Counted from the stretch's first letter, positions 11,161 through 23,785 are shown. The stretch is 64,000 nucleotides of DNA from Theobroma cacao (GCF_000208745.1 NC_030852.1:20538882-20602881); one strand, 5' to 3'. Made by a program: numbers and translations. Notes: a model not told the origin generated them from the letters alone.

Positions 11161-12676
11161 AGAATTCGTCCTTGAATTCATGTCGGTGTGGGGCTATTAA
11201 TCTCATTCTATGATCTTATTCCATTCCTTCCTTATAGGGAATTTTGATTTATTCATGTCGTTTGCCTCCAGTTCGACTAGAATACTTCACTTATGTCTAT
11301 TATCATTTTTTAGAATCAAATCGGTGGTACCTTTCACAATCATTATCTCTTATATTAAAACGCCGAGTATGTCTTTCTTACCATCATTAAACTTGAACCA
11401 TAACTCCATCTCAATCATACCTATTTCGATCACATATTATACTTACTTATGTATACCTAATCACCATTTTATTACTTCATTCCTTGTCAAACTTCTCGAC
11501 ATTCATTCATTCATCTTATCCCCATATACTATTATATAGGTCACAGCATTAAAGACATGCAATATTCATTCCTGTACGTATTCTCAACGTTGGGGGAGGT
11601 TAAGGGCTTCAGTTATTCCCACATACTTCATGGTTATCTTGCATTTATGCAACTTCAATCTTCTTAATCATATTAGTCCATCTTGTATGGCTTAATTACA
11701 CTATAGATTACATTTCCTTGATATCATTTCTGTGACTATTTCTTCAAAATTTCTTATATAAACATAGCTCAACTTCTGATGGGATTTCTTATCGTTTTAC
11801 TATCTATACAACTCATTGAATATATTAAGTTCAAATCTCAAATTACTAACTCCACACATACGTATGTACACACATATTTAAGTGTCAACATTCCCTATTA
11901 TGTGTGGGGATCCTTGTGTTCAAGTGCCTTCGAACTAAATTTCCCTTTTATTCGTTCCCATCCATAATTAAGATTCAATATAATAATTCTCATAGTGCAT
12001 GTCATCATTCTCATATTTAATCTATGAACATTGGGGTATAATCAATTTCAAATTGCATTTTTTAGTTGTTTAAATTACCATTCAACTTGCGTCTTATCAC
12101 AAGTTATCTCTTATGTAATCCATACGAATTCTCATTATGCCTATGCATAACTTCATATCATTTATATCATTTCCAATTATATGCTTAAGTTTTATCGTAC
12201 TATATATCCTTGCATCACAATGTCGTTAATTGCATCTCACTTGCCAATTGTCATTTTCATTAAATTGTAATCCAGCCTCCGTATGTGCTTTATAATCTCA
12301 TTGATCCTTCAAAGATTCATCTTTACTGAATCATTGCATCTTACACAATACGACAATTCCTAAAAGTCATCCCTATTCCTTGATTATCTTTCATACCTTT
12401 AACATATATATTATATCCTTATTACATTTCGATATTAATTAGTCACTTAAGACTTAGACTCATTTGAATCATGCATGCCTCAACATTTCTGAATTCCAAT
12501 CATACATTAGAATATTTTCATTATCTGACTTCATTATCAAGATTACCTTCAATCATCTTTTGCTCTATTCTTTCATATTTATATAACATCATTCTCCTTT
12601 GGCCAATTTACAATTTGTACTTCAAATTGCAAGACTTGAAACAAGGTTCTTCTCAAGTACCTCTCAATGTCAATGT
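11144..12676 (-). mobile_element. Non-coding interior of the minus-strand gypsy element, 3' portion
   Basis: The interior between the polypurine tract and the Sirevirus insertion is T-rich on the plus strand, so A-rich in the element's sense. It shows no RT, RNase H or integrase motif in any frame I read. It continues at 17080 after the insertion; aatgt at 12672-12676 and 17075-17079 is the duplicated target. An interior this long without pol next to a gag-like remnant suggests a non-autonomous element. Confidence 0.6.
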
Positions 12677-15192
12677 TGTTAGCTTTAAAATTATTATAGT
12701 TTTGATTATGACAAAATGATCAAATTTGCTTGAACATTATTTGAGAAATCTTTGACAAATTATTGAAATGATTTAACTCCCATACTTTTGTTCTTACATA
12801 GACACAAGCTTGACTCTTGAAGTTATTGAACTATATCTATAAGCTTGTATGACTTAGGTGTATGAGTGCTTATGATTCTCATTCATTAAAGTTTGATTTA
12901 AAGATTAAAGGAAAATCTTAATGCACTTATTAAGGGGGAGTTTTGAATATCTTATTTAATGATGAAAAAGAAAAAGGAGAGAAAGAAGACTAAGTTAAAT
13001 AGAGTTAAATAGGTTTTCATCCTTAATTTATGTCTGTGATGCTTAGTTTTAGTTTTGCTGAATATTATGTAAAAAAAAGTAGACACATTGACTAAGGGGG
13101 AGCACCTCATTATGCATAAAAATTTGAAGCATTCATATTGAACATAGACATTGCATTATTAATCTTGGAGTGTTTTGTGATCATAAAAAATAAGAGATAG
13201 AGAATGTTGACTTTATATGTTTTTGATGATAGCAAAATATTCCCATTTATTTGTGTCTAACATTTCTACCTAAGTGTGCAAGACAAAAAGTCATATGGAA
13301 ATAATAACTCAATCTTCCAATTGTGCATATCAAAGACCATGAAAATAAAGAAAAACGATTGATCAACAAAAAGGAAGCTTATTGGTGATACAAGGAAGAA
13401 TGTTGGTTGATCAAAGTTTCAAATTGAAGAAATGGCGACCTGAAGAGTTTGAGAAACAGAATCAACTTAGTCAACCAAGACAGTCGACTAACTGTTCTCT
13501 ACCAAGATCTACAAACCAGAAACAGAATCAACCTAGTCGACCAAGTCAATCAACTAAGAGCTCTCTATCTGCAATTTGAACCAGAGCATTACAAGATAGA
13601 TTAACGACTATAACTCATCCTCAACTGTTTCCAACGGATACAAATTGCCAAACTGCCATCAGAGGTGCATCTCCAAGTATAAAAGGGTTTTCCAACAATG
13701 AGAAACAAGTTTTGAGAGAATTGAAGGCTTCCAAGTGATATAAAGTTGAAAAACCAGAAAATCCTATCTACACCTTACTGCATTTAAGTGCCAATCTTTG
13801 TAATAGAGTTCAACACTTCATCTTGTACCATCTAGATCAAGTAAATGATCATAGGTACTTCTTTATTTCTTCTTTTCTTGTATAGTTAGAGTGAGTGAGT
13901 CACTCTAAGGGATTTATTCAAGCTTGGATTGCTTGATTGAGTGTAAAGTGTGATACCTCAACCCCTATAGGCTCATAACTACGTATAGACGCAATAACAC
14001 GGGCTAGGGGTAGTTTCATCATTTCCTCTAAAAAGCTCTCAAAAGAAGGTTTTAGGATATTTTGAGGTCTAAATAGGCATAAAATTAATAAATAATGTGT
14101 AATGATGAAAAAACGAAGAAAACTAGAAGTTTCAATAATTTTCACCATAGGGGCAAAATGGTCATTTTTCACCTTGGATCAAAATTTTTAAATTTCGTAA
14201 ACCCGAGCATGTCTAGACCATTATGGACTTGTTTTAGTATCAAAAGAGTAAAAAGATTGCACCAAGGATTGAGGAAGAACAAGTTAATGTGCTAAGGGCA
14301 TTTTCGTAATTTTAAGTGGAATAGATAAGCTTGAGCTATAAATATCTTTTTTTTTTCAGTAGCTTCTTCATTCTCCAACAGCTTCTTCTCCTTCTTCTTC
14401 TTCCATCTCATGTTGCTTCCATCCTCCATGGAAGCTTGATATGAAACTTTCATAACTTTCTCTCTCTAGCTCTAATTTTCATACCTTTATGCTCTTTTGA
14501 CTAGAACCCTTGTGCTCTTTCACTCTCTCACTTTAAAACCCTCAAAAAGTCCTTGTTCAGCACTTTCTCTCACTATCTGGAGCTTTAGAGAAAGAAAGAG
14601 AGATTTTTCATAAATTTTTGAAAGCTATTAGAAGAGAATTCAACTATAAAGAAACCCTAAGGTGAGTGATGAACTAGGCTTGGTTTTAAGTTGTTGATAA
14701 TGGCTAGTAATTGGGATTATGAACTATTTTATTGTTGAGTTGTTTATTCATTTTTAGTGTGATTAGAGTAGTGCAAGGAATAACCAGTTGATATAGTTAG
14801 AAGCCAATTAGGAATGACTAGAAGAATTTGAATTAGAAACTAGCTTTTGGAGTGATATTAATGTAAATTGGATTGGTTGTGATGTTGTGTGTGTATAGGT
14901 TCCAACAAGGCCTTAATTGCCCATTTGAACCATTAGTGGAGGTTAGAGTCGATTAGAGGTTCAGCAATACCGGTGAGTGAACTGCATTTCAAAACTTATT
15001 TTGGGGAATATGATGTATTTGCTAAACATTTGAATGAATTATCCAGCTTTTCATAAATACAAGTTCCTTAGGATCAAACCTTTGATAAATTGTCTCCATG
15101 TTGTGACTTGTGACTATTATTGATCCATGCATTACCACATTGTGTTGATATATATATATATATATATATGAATAATGTTGTGTAATGATATT

Positions 15193-15365
15193 GACCCGGC
15201 TATGTGCGAGTAAGAGTGCGCATACGTCGATGATGACCCAGCTATGTGCTAGGAGGAATGTGCATACGTCGATGATTGACCCGACTATGTGCGAGTGGGA
15301 GTGCGCATAAGCCGATGATGACCTAGCCATCTGCTAGTGAGGAGTACACATGAGCTGATGATGAT
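15193..15365 (+). repeat. 42-bp minisatellite in LTR, about 4 units
   Basis: GACCCGGCTATGTGCGAG-like units begin near 15193, 15235, 15278 and 15321. This is the plus-strand counterpart of the array at 7082-7255. Confidence 0.88.
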
Positions 15366-15388
15366 GGTAGAGTGTGCATGATGATGAT

Positions 15389-15390
<2 letters not shown>

Positions 15391-15431
<41 letters not shown>

Positions 15432-15432
15432 N

Positions 15433-15464
<32 letters not shown>
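15391..15464. repeat. TA microsatellite with one N
   Basis: An almost pure TA run with a single N at 15432. Length is uncertain because the N marks unresolved assembly. Shorter TA runs occupy the same place in related LTRs (about 31911-31947 and 56108-56137). Confidence 0.95.
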
Positions 15465-15469
<5 letters not shown>

Positions 15470-15639
15470 GTAAATATGTGTGTTATAGGAAGTTTATGAC
15501 TAATGGTATATGGTTGTAATGCATGTGAAATTTGGCATGATGAATCTCGAGAAATTCCCATTTTCTTGCAAATTAATCTTTATTGCAGCATCAAATGCAT
15601 TTTTATGCAAAGGAGGCCCCTTTTTCACTTAGGGGCCCT

Positions 15640-15935
15640 GCTTCTCGCTGCAGCGAGAAACATTCTGTTTTGGCAGCAGAAAACTCACTGCAGCGAGAAA
15701 CTCTCAGGTTGTAATGTAGTTCCTTCACATTGATGAAGATTTTGAGACCTTCCCATCTGAACTGGGAAAAGTGGTAAACATCAAAGTTGTATCCCTGCTT
15801 CTTAGATTTCTAATGGTTCAAAAATTAGGTCAATTCGACTTCTGTAGCGGAAGATATGCTAGAAAACGTGAAACACATGCAAACTGATACTATTTCTCAT
15901 TGCAGCGAGAATGAACTTCGCTGCAGCGAGAAACA
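15640..15935. repeat. Cluster of CTCGCTGCAGCGAG-type palindromes
   Basis: An 18-bp perfect palindrome, TTCTCGCTGCAGCGAGAA, sits at 15642-15659. Related copies follow near 15685, 15900 and 15920. The 180-bp module in antisense (15725-15890) lies between copies. Confidence 0.9.
15725..15890 (-). repeat. Copy of the 180-bp LTR module, antisense to the LTR
   Basis: Read on the minus strand it matches 1157-1340, but it lies in the 3' half of a plus-strand LTR. It is therefore inverted and displaced compared with the LTR at 863. Confidence 0.8.
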
Positions 15936-16680
15936 TTCTGTCTAGCATGCTACCGTATTTGGTTTTTGACATATTTTTTGCCCATTTAACTTCATGGATT
16001 GATCATGAGTTGTTGTAACACTATGAGGTTATTAATCAAAGTTTGAAATGAAGGGCTTTTTGTAAGAAATTAAATCAATTGCATTATTTTTGAAACAAGT
16101 GCATCATGATTTCCAAATTCTTCCTATTGATTGCTTGTTCCCTTCTTATGTTCACTTACTGAGTTTTGTACTCACGTATTTAAAATTCATGTTTTCAGAT
16201 TTGGAGGCAGTTGAGACCTAGATTGATTCGTACACATATGCTCGTCTTTTTGGTAAGTACTATGGTATCTCAGTAGCTGTATCTTCACTCAGAGTCACTC
16301 CGCTGACGGTCTCGAGTCTATTACTTGTGAACATGTATATGTAATGTAAACTACTAAGAGTCATGATATAAAGAAAGTATGTATATGTTGGATTGATGAT
16401 GACAGTACTTTGATATAATATAAAAATGAATATTCAATTGTTATAAAATATTATTGGAACATTTACTTTTGAGTGTTACAGCACTTCATTTTAAAGATGA
16501 TGGATGGGAATGATAATCAAAATTGCATAAGGAGAATTGCTTGGGCTTAGTGGGCTATGCCCATTGGGCCCATGCACCGGTCATGGCCTGAGAATTTGGG
16601 CTGTGACATAAAGGTTCCAACTTAGCCTAGAAAAGTTGGTTGTTGGGTTTTGGTTGATCCCGGTAAAAACCATTGTTGTA

Positions 16681-16855
16681 GGTTGTGGTTGAGCCTTGAA
16701 AAACCACCTTGGGTTTTAGTTTAGCTCGTGAAAAACTAGTGTAAAAGGTTGTGGTTGAGCCTTGGAAAACCACTTTGGGTTTTAGTTGAGCCCGTGAAAA
16801 AATAGTGTGAAAGGTTTTGGCTGAGCCTGTGAAAAGCCATTGTAAAAGCTTGGTG
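16681..16855 (+). repeat. 66-bp tandem array in Sirevirus LTR
   Basis: GGTTGTGGTTGAGCC-like units begin at 16681, 16747 and 16813. Related units, inverted, occur at about 22770-22920 in the minus-strand Sirevirus LTR, so the array predates the split of the two copies. Confidence 0.88.
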
Positions 16856-17079
16856 GAAGCTTGTGAGTTCCACTGTTTTTAGTGATTTGGTTTGGAAAAT
16901 CCTTGGTTGAACAATCAAGGTAGTGGATGTAGGTCTTGTACAGATCTACTATAAATTACTGTGCATTGTATACTCTATTTTTATTTTCTTTGTTCTGAAA
17001 ATTAGTTCCTCATATTGTTAAGAGCCAAATTGTGCTATTCATCCCCCCTCTAGCACATATTCTAGGGACCAACAAATGT

Positions 17080-19178
17080 GAGTATCACTTTCAGCTTACA
17101 ACTTCCCTTTTGTAAGAACATAACTTAATGCTTGCTTCCACAAAATCCATAGCATAACTCCTCTTGAGTATTTCCTTAGGGATACCTATCTTAAACTTAT
17201 GTCTCACCGCATATGATCACTTAACTCATGGGTTAGCCGTTAGGCTCCTTTGTAAGTTTCAAAATCACACATATTATATTGGGGGCGTATGATTGGTAAT
17301 TCCTTCTCAAGGATGTTCATGCATTACCAAAACACTTAGTCACTTATTTGCTCTTTAACATCCCAAGTGTATCATTCCAAAGACATGCACTTATTCTCTA
17401 CGATATATAAATGCATACTCATCTATTCAATCCTCAATTTATATTCATAGGTTTCTAGTATGCCACATAATTGGCCTTGAGTTGTTACTAATCCCTTTCA
17501 TTCAACTAAGTCAAGACAAGATTTATAAATCCGCATGGTGATACTTTGTTTTAACTCATTTGCTATGCCACCCTTGTAATCCTTCATTCACCATTTCATC
17601 ACTTGGTATTGATATCCCTTGTCAATGTCTCATACATTCATCTAACCTTTCACTCACTTTTTCCTTAGCCTTTAACAAGGCTTAATCTCTTGTCTTCTTT
17701 ATTTCTTAGGATTTGACTTTAGTCAACACATTATTCATCTTAATACTTCACATGGTAGTTTATCTCAATGTAGCAGTCTCGAGAACTCTCCAACTTCTCT
17801 TTTACTTACATGCCAATATATAAGGTAATAAAGAAATTTTCAAATCACTCATATAAACACTTTCCCAACGCACTTAAAACTGCAAATAACAAAGCTCGGC
17901 ATTAAGATCAATGACCATAATTCAACTTGTGAGTTTCATCTTCATGCCATTCACAATTTGCTCATGCTTTCTAGCCATGAGGGGTTTTTATGCGACATTG
18001 CAGCTACTAGAATTTACTTTATCAAATTGATTCTTCTACCTTTAAGGCTACCACACTAATCATTCTCAACCGCATGGCTTTCCCTTAAGCCTATACCACA
18101 ATTTCCATAAGCACGTGTATCTTCTCTTTGCTTATCATATGTACTAGGCCAAATCAATACTTTTAACTCATTTTATCCTTTAACACTTATCATCAATCTT
18201 TAAGTCCCACCTTAGGGCATCCTTTCCATATTGTGTAATGACTTCACAATATACATAACACCACACACACAATTATTCACTATTTATGGCATCCCACAAT
18301 TCCTATCATCCATAATTATTTGTCTTTCTTGTCTTGTAACTCAAATAGTTTATTGACATTTCAGTACAAATGACCATGAAAATAGTTCATCTTTTCCACA
18401 CCTTATACTCACAATCCTTACTAATCAAGAACTCATCTTTCTCAAGTTCTATCATTTACCCCCAATGGTCTATATTTGTGCCAAATTATCATTTTATAAT
18501 GTTATGGCATTATGTGCCTCCATTCTTACCATCAATCGTACTTCATAAGAAACAATTAAAAGACTTACATACCTTTTTCTTCTTTTATGCATTGCACAAC
18601 TCTTTAGGACCTACCTACACACTACAGACACTTGACCAATGAATTATCCTTTTTGACCCTTTTCCTATTTTTCCAACATATACCCTTAACATTTCTCATC
18701 CATAAGAATATCGAGTTACAATTCCCTCAATGCTTAAGTTTACAATCCTCGACTTAATCACATTAACCATTCAAAGTGTCATCTATAGTCTCATTAATTT
18801 CTCTCATATCCTTTCGAATTGTAACTGCAATTGAGATTTCAATTTCACATTTCCACGATTAATCGGTAATCGTTTGTCAGGTCTTGTAGTTGCTTGTACC
18901 ATTAATGACTTTCTACGTCGACCTTTAATAATTATCTAAGGCGACCAACCTCACCACTAAGGTGATTATCCTTCCTCAATAATTATATTGGTAGTCCACC
19001 TCTGTTACACCAAAAGATTCCCATATGCACCAAGTCATTTAAACAGCTACTTCATAATTCGTTCGAGTCACATGCAAATAAAAGCCAAACTCTTAAGTCC
19101 TTTGTACAGACAACCACCACTACTTAGTTTATACCGCATTTACCCATACTTAAAGTAATACGAAGTTCAATGAAAATA
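17080..19178 (-). mobile_element. Non-coding interior of the minus-strand gypsy element, middle portion
   Basis: This is the continuation of 11144-12676 beyond the Sirevirus. It is pyrimidine-rich on the plus strand with many short T runs. I found no conserved retroelement motif. It runs up to the stop codon of the gag-like remnant at 19179. Confidence 0.55.
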
Positions 19179-20035
19179 TTAATTGTCTTTAGGATCATCG
19201 TCACCTTGATTCGAGCACATAAACGGATCCTCTTCCGAGTCCTTTTCTACCTCTTGAGATTTCCCCATTTTATCCTTAATCCAAGCTTGCTGTATTCTCA
19301 CGCATTCCTCCCTAGTCACAGGTGTAGCATGTCAAGACCCAAATTTCGGGCCATGACCAGCGCATGGGCCCAATCGACATAGCCCACTAAGCCCAAGCAA
19401 GCCTATTTACATGACTCTATTCATCAATTTCATTATTTGTTCTTACAACTGTATTTCGTAATTTTCACTAACGAATATGTCAGTACTTTTCTATTGACTA
19501 TATATTCACATTTATATGATTCAAAATAATGTCATCCGTGCCATTACATAGTGGCAACATTAATCATTATAAACATCTATTCGCTTAAGATATATATATA
19601 CATGTCTTAACAATTTACATCAGGGCACGTGTGTTCAACAAAAAGGATTCTAGACTTCCAACGGAGCAACCATAGTAAAGGTGAAACTACCGAATGCCAT
19701 TGATACTTACCAACAGATGGATACAAGTCTATGAGGACACCTCGACCTAGTTACCAACTGCCTCTTGATCTGAAAACATGAAGTTAAAAATGGTGAGTAT
19801 AAACCTAGTGACTGAACATAAGAAGGGAACAAGCAATCAATAGGAAGAATTTGGAAATCATGATGCACTTGTTTCTAAAACAATGTAATTGATTTAGTTT
19901 CTTACTAAAAACCCCTCATTTCAAACTTTGATGAATAACCTCATAGTGTTGCAAAAACCCAAGATCAATCCATGAAGTTAAATGGGTGAAAATTTTGTCA
20001 GAATCAAGCAAGGTAGCAAGCATGGCAGCAAGTTT

Positions 20036-20325
20036 CTCACTACAGCCAAGTTCATTCTTGCTGCAGTGAGAAATAGTGTCAGTTTGCATATGTTTAAGTT
20101 TTTCTATCATATGTCCCTCTACAGAAGTCCAATTGACTTAATTTTTTTATCATTAGAAAGCTAAGAGACAAAGCTACAACTTTTGTGTTTACCACTTTTC
20201 CCAGCTCGGACGGAAAGGTGGTCAAAATCTGCATCAAAGTGAAAGCACTACATCCAAAACTCAAGCATTTCTCGCTGCAACGAGTTGTTGGCTGCCAAAA
20301 TAGAATGTTTCTCGCTGCAACGAGA
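20036..20325. repeat. CTCGCTGCAGCGAG-type palindromes flanking the 180-bp module
   Basis: Degenerate copies lie at about 20036-20070 (CTCACTACAGCC, TTGCTGCAGTGAG) and at about 20270-20325 (CTCGCTGCAACGAG twice). The module occupies 20082-20262 between them. Confidence 0.82.
20082..20262 (+). repeat. Copy of the 180-bp LTR module, antisense to its LTR
   Basis: Plus-strand alignment to 1157-1340 with AGAAGTCCAATTGAC, AAAGCTAAGAG and GTGGTCAAAATCTGC. The host LTR is on the minus strand, so it reads antisense, as in 13949-16608. Confidence 0.8.
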
Positions 20326-20544
20326 AGTAGGGCACCTAAGTGTAAAAAATACCTCTTTTGCACTAAAAATCTGTTTGGTGTTGCAATAAAAATCAATTTG
20401 CAAGAAAATGAGAAATTCTCAAGATTCATCATGCCAAATTTCACATGCATACAACCATATACCATATTCATGGACTTTTATTTCACAAACATATATATAA
20501 TTATATACATAAATAAACACCGATACCACCATCATCTCACCTAG

Positions 20545-20725
20545 CTCATGTGTATCCCCCCAAATCGTGCACATAGCCGAAGTCATTGTGTGCATCCCCC
20601 AACATCGTGCATAGTCAGTGCCATTGTGTACATCCCCCCACATCATGCACACGGGCATTATCATCATCCATCTCCCTCACCACAGTCATCACTGGCATGT
20701 GCATCCCCCCACATCGCGCACACGT
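20545..20725 (-). repeat. Degenerate minisatellite in LTR, period about 38 bp
   Basis: Units built on TGTGCATCCCCCCACATCGT recur near 20549, 20587 and 20625, then break down. They correspond in place to the 42-bp array of the other LTRs. Confidence 0.8.
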
Positions 20726-22149
20726 ATGGTTATAATTATCACACAATATCAACCATCCATGCACAACATATATATATACACACCAATACAATGTAATAGT
20801 GCATGAATCCATAACAGCCACAAGTCACAACATAGAGACAATTTATCAAGGGCTTGTTCCCAAGGCACCCGCTTTTAAGAAAAGTTGGATAAAATCATTC
20901 AAAGGTTTTGTGCAAATACATTCATATTCCCAAAACAAATTTTGAAATGCAAGTTCACTCACCAGTATTTTGTTCAATCTTTGGTCGACTCTAACTTCCC
21001 TAATGGTCCAAATGGGATGATGGGGCTTCGTTGGAACGCACCATCACATTAGCATCATCATTATGTCAATCACATGCTTATAAATTCTAAAAGCTTGCTC
21101 TTAGCTAGCTTCCAATTGCCATTTAAATGGCTCTCTATTTTCACTATCCTAATCACTCTAAAATGAATGAACAACCTCAACTACAAAATATTCACAAGTC
21201 GAATCTCTAGCCATTCTCAACACTAAAAATTCAACTCTAATTTACTACTCACCTTAATAGCTTTGTAACTTTGAAATTCTTTCCAACAATTCTCCAAGCT
21301 ATTATAAAAGCTCTATTTTTCTCTTTCTAAAACACTTAGCTAGTGAGAGAAAGTATGGAAATAAGATTTTTCAAGGGTTTTAAAGTGAGAGAGTGAAAGA
21401 GTACAAGGGTTCCATGCAAAAGTGCACAAAAGCTTGAAAATTATAGTTATTTTGAGGAAGGTTATGGAGCTTTCCTATCAAGCTTTCATGGAGGATGAAA
21501 GCAACGGGAAATAAGAGGAAGAAGAAGAAGAAAAGCTGCTGGAGAATGAAGAAGCTGCTAGAAGAAAGAGATATTTATAGCTCAAGCTTATCCAACTCCA
21601 CTTAAATTACCAAAATACCCTCACAAGTTAACTTATTCTCCTCCAATCCTTTATGCAATCTTTTTACTCTTTTGACACTAGGACAATGTCCATAATGGTC
21701 TAGAAATGCTCAGGTTCATGAAAACTTAAAAAATTTGACCTGAGGTGAAAAATGACCATTTTGCCCCTACCTTGGAACTCACATTATTTTTATTTCCTTC
21801 ATCCTTTTTACCCATTTTTCATCATTCATTTATGCCTTAGGCCTACTTAGACCATAATATTAGTTAAAAACTTACTTTTAGGGGCTTACTAAGGAAATGA
21901 CGAAACTACCCCTAGCTCGTGTTATTGCGTCTATGCCTATTTACGAGCCTATAGAGGTCGAGGTCTCACATAGCACCTCTCCCACAACTAGGAGGAAAGT
22001 CTTGGACACTTGACACCTTGCTTGGATGATAAACCCTTGCCATTGTCTCCTTCATCTTTTCCTCAAACATTTCCAAAAAGAAACTTTTTACGTTTTCCCA
22101 AATCTCAATGCTTACCTCACTTTCAAAGCTCTTTGTTGTTCAATTTTCT

Positions 22150-22522
22150 ACACACGTAAGTGCACGTATCACAATGTTAATATAGATATAAGTAGAGTGT
22201 CGATCCCATAGAGAATTGAATTAATCCTTATAGTTAACTACTAAAATTAACACACCTTAATTTTATCTAAACAATTAAAATTAAAAGGAAAATTGAAATT
22301 AATAAACTAATAACGAAACTAAAACTTAATCTAAAATCTATTAGCAAATTTACTTTATTAAATGTGAATGACTACCAGACCTAAGATTATCATATCCCTC
22401 AATACTTTATCTGATTATTGTCTCTCTCTCTCTTTCTCTTTTAGTTCAGTTTAATGGATTAAGTTGATAACCTAGAGTCCTAAATTATTTACAAGTCTTT
22501 ATCGAGTTTCTTATAAAAATAT
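22150..22522 (-). repeat. Fragment of a third LTR-like repeat, inverted
   Basis: Inverted match to the right part of 45185-46228 and of 4240-5190, including GAGTGTCGATCCCATAGAG (22196-22214) and AACCTAGAGTCCTAAATTA. Its other end is lost at the Sirevirus LTR start, 22523. Possibly the U5 side of an old gypsy LTR of the 32523-34150 type. Confidence 0.55.
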
Positions 22523-23649
22523 TGTTGGTCCTAATAATATGTGCTAGAGGGGGGGTGAATAGCACAAATCGACTTTTGACAATATGAGGAACTAATTTCT
22601 AGCACAAAGAAAATAAAAATAGAGTAGACAATGCACAACTATTTAGAGTTGTTCGATCCAAGACCAACATCCACTACCTTGATTGTTCAACCAAGGATTT
22701 TTCAAACCAAATCACTAAAAATAGTGGAATTCACAAGCTTCCACCAAGCTTTTACAATGGCTTTTCGCAGGCTCAACCACAACCTTTAGCAATGGTTTTT
22801 CACAAGATCAACCAAAACCTAAAGTGGTTTTTCAAAGGCTCAACCACAACCTTTCACAATGGTTTTTCATGGGCTCAACAAAAACCCAAAGTGGTTTTCC
22901 AAGGCTCAACCACAACCTTTAATAATCAAGCTATCCCAAGCTTGAACAACCCCTTAGAATGACTCCTTCACTCTAAGAATATAAAAGAAGTTGTAAAAGA
23001 AAGTACCTATGATCACTTGTTGATCTGATTGGTACAAGATTGAGTGCTAAATACAAATGCAAAGAGTAGGCATTTAAGTGCAGAGCTTTTCTGGTTTTTC
23101 TTCTTTTTATTGCTCAAAACTCATTCAAAGCTTCAAAAAACTTATTTCTTATTGTTAGAAGACCCTTTTATACTTGGAGATGCAACTCTGATGGCAGTTT
23201 GGCAGTTTATATGCGTTGGAAATAGTTGAGGATGAGTTCTAGCCGTTAATCTGTCATGTAGTGCTCTAGTTCAAATTGCAGACAAAGAGCTCTTAGTTGA
23301 CTAACTTGGTTGATTAAGTTGCTTTTGTTTTTGCTTTATAGATTCTGGCAAAGAGCACTTAATCGACTGACTTGGTTGACTAAGTTGATTATTTTTCTCA
23401 AATTCTTTAGCCCGCCCTTTCTCCAATTTGAAATTTGGTCAACCAATGTTCTTCCTTATTTCACAAATAAGCTTCCTCCTTGTTATTTAGTTACATCTTG
23501 TTGATTTTATTCCTCTTTTTCTTTCAAAAACCCTATTTGAAGAGTTAATAAATTAATTTCACAAATTACTTTCCTGCACACTCAAGTAAAGGTATTGACG
23601 CACATAAATGGGAATGTTTTATTATCATCAAAAACTAATGGAGCCAATA
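22523..23649 (-). mobile_element. 3' LTR of the minus-strand Sirevirus (1127 bp)
   Basis: On the plus strand it begins TGTTGGTCCTAATAATATG, the reverse complement of the typical Sirevirus LTR end, and closes at CCAATA (23649), a one-base change from the expected CCAACA. Inner units of the 66-bp array occur at about 22770-22920. The LTR start side, TTTTTGATGATAATAAAAC, matches the start of the LTR at 13205. Confidence 0.8.
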
Positions 23650-23785
23650 ATCTCCCCTTTTTTGATGATGACAAAATACTCCTTGATTAATAGCACAGTA
23701 TCATTTTAATTCTTTTTAGTTTTCTGCAGAAATTGAGGATTGCTCCCCCTAAGTATAAGCTCCCCCTTAATGTGTGCATATTTTG
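23650..23785 (-). other. Repeated polypurine tracts before the Sirevirus 3' LTR
   Basis: On the minus strand AAAAAAGGGGAGA lies next to the LTR boundary, and two further tracts (CTTAGGGGGAGCAATCC and TTAAGGGGGAGCTTATAC) lie within 140 bp. Multiple polypurine tracts in this place are known in Sireviruses; the one at the boundary would be the functional primer. Confidence 0.75.

Larger units (their letters stand above)
13949..16608 (+). mobile_element. Solo LTR of the chromovirus family (2660 bp)
   Basis: It starts TGTGATACCTC at 13949 and ends GGGCTGTGACA at 16608. taaag is duplicated perfectly at 13944-13948 and 16609-16613. In order it holds a 5' block with GGGGCAAAATGGTCATTTT, a leader-like stretch with CT-rich runs, a 42-bp minisatellite, a long TA microsatellite with an N at 15432, a palindrome cluster, the 180-bp module in antisense, and the conserved 3' end. 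It is the best-preserved reference copy here. Confidence 0.93.
12677..17074 (+). mobile_element. Deleted Sirevirus-type Ty1/copia element
   Basis: The element begins TGTTAGC at 12677 and ends GGACCAACA at 17074, flanked by a perfect 5-bp TSD, aatgt. The left 528 bp hold a possible LTR start followed by 3' internal sequence with at least two AAGGGGGAG polypurine-like tracts (about 12933 and 13095), a repeated feature of Sirevirus 3' interiors. A 3' LTR follows (13205-17074). Primer-binding site, gag and pol are gone, so a large internal deletion has occurred. A chromovirus-family solo LTR (13949-16608) later landed in its 3' LTR. Confidence 0.75.
13205..17074 (+). mobile_element. 3' LTR of the plus-strand Sirevirus, split by a solo LTR (about 1.2 kb without it)
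   Basis: It starts TGTTGACTTTATATG after a purine-rich run and ends with the Sirevirus-type AGAGCCAAATTGTGCTATTC, TCTAGCACATAT and GGGACCAACA. Removing the nested insertion and one TSD copy leaves about 1205 bp, close to the 1127-bp related LTR on the minus strand at 22523-23649. The 66-bp tandem array at 16681-16855 lies in its 3' half. Confidence 0.82.
19330..21970 (-). mobile_element. Solo LTR of the chromovirus family (2641 bp)
   Basis: On the plus strand it runs from TGTCAAGACCC at 19330 to GGTCTCACA at 21970, flanked by a perfect TSD, tagca (19325-19329 and 21971-21975). It inserted into the gag-like reading frame. It contains the 180-bp module (20082-20262), a palindrome cluster (20036-20325), and a degenerate minisatellite (20545-20725). 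Confidence 0.93.
19179..22150 (-). pseudogene. Gag-like remnant of the minus-strand gypsy element, split by a solo LTR
   Basis: On the minus strand an open frame runs from about 22150 to 21976, is interrupted by the solo LTR at 19330-21970, and continues in the same frame from 19329 to a TAA at 19179-19181. It encodes about 110 residues with EMFEEKMKETMARVYHP, PPSCGRGATPVTREE and an acidic EVEKDSEEDPF ending. The acidic end resembles the N-terminal Gag region of some plant gypsy elements, but that match is weak. The 5' part is lost into repeat at 22150-22522. No zinc knuckle or pol motif follows; about 3.8 kb of non-coding interior separates it from the polypurine tract. Confidence 0.45.
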
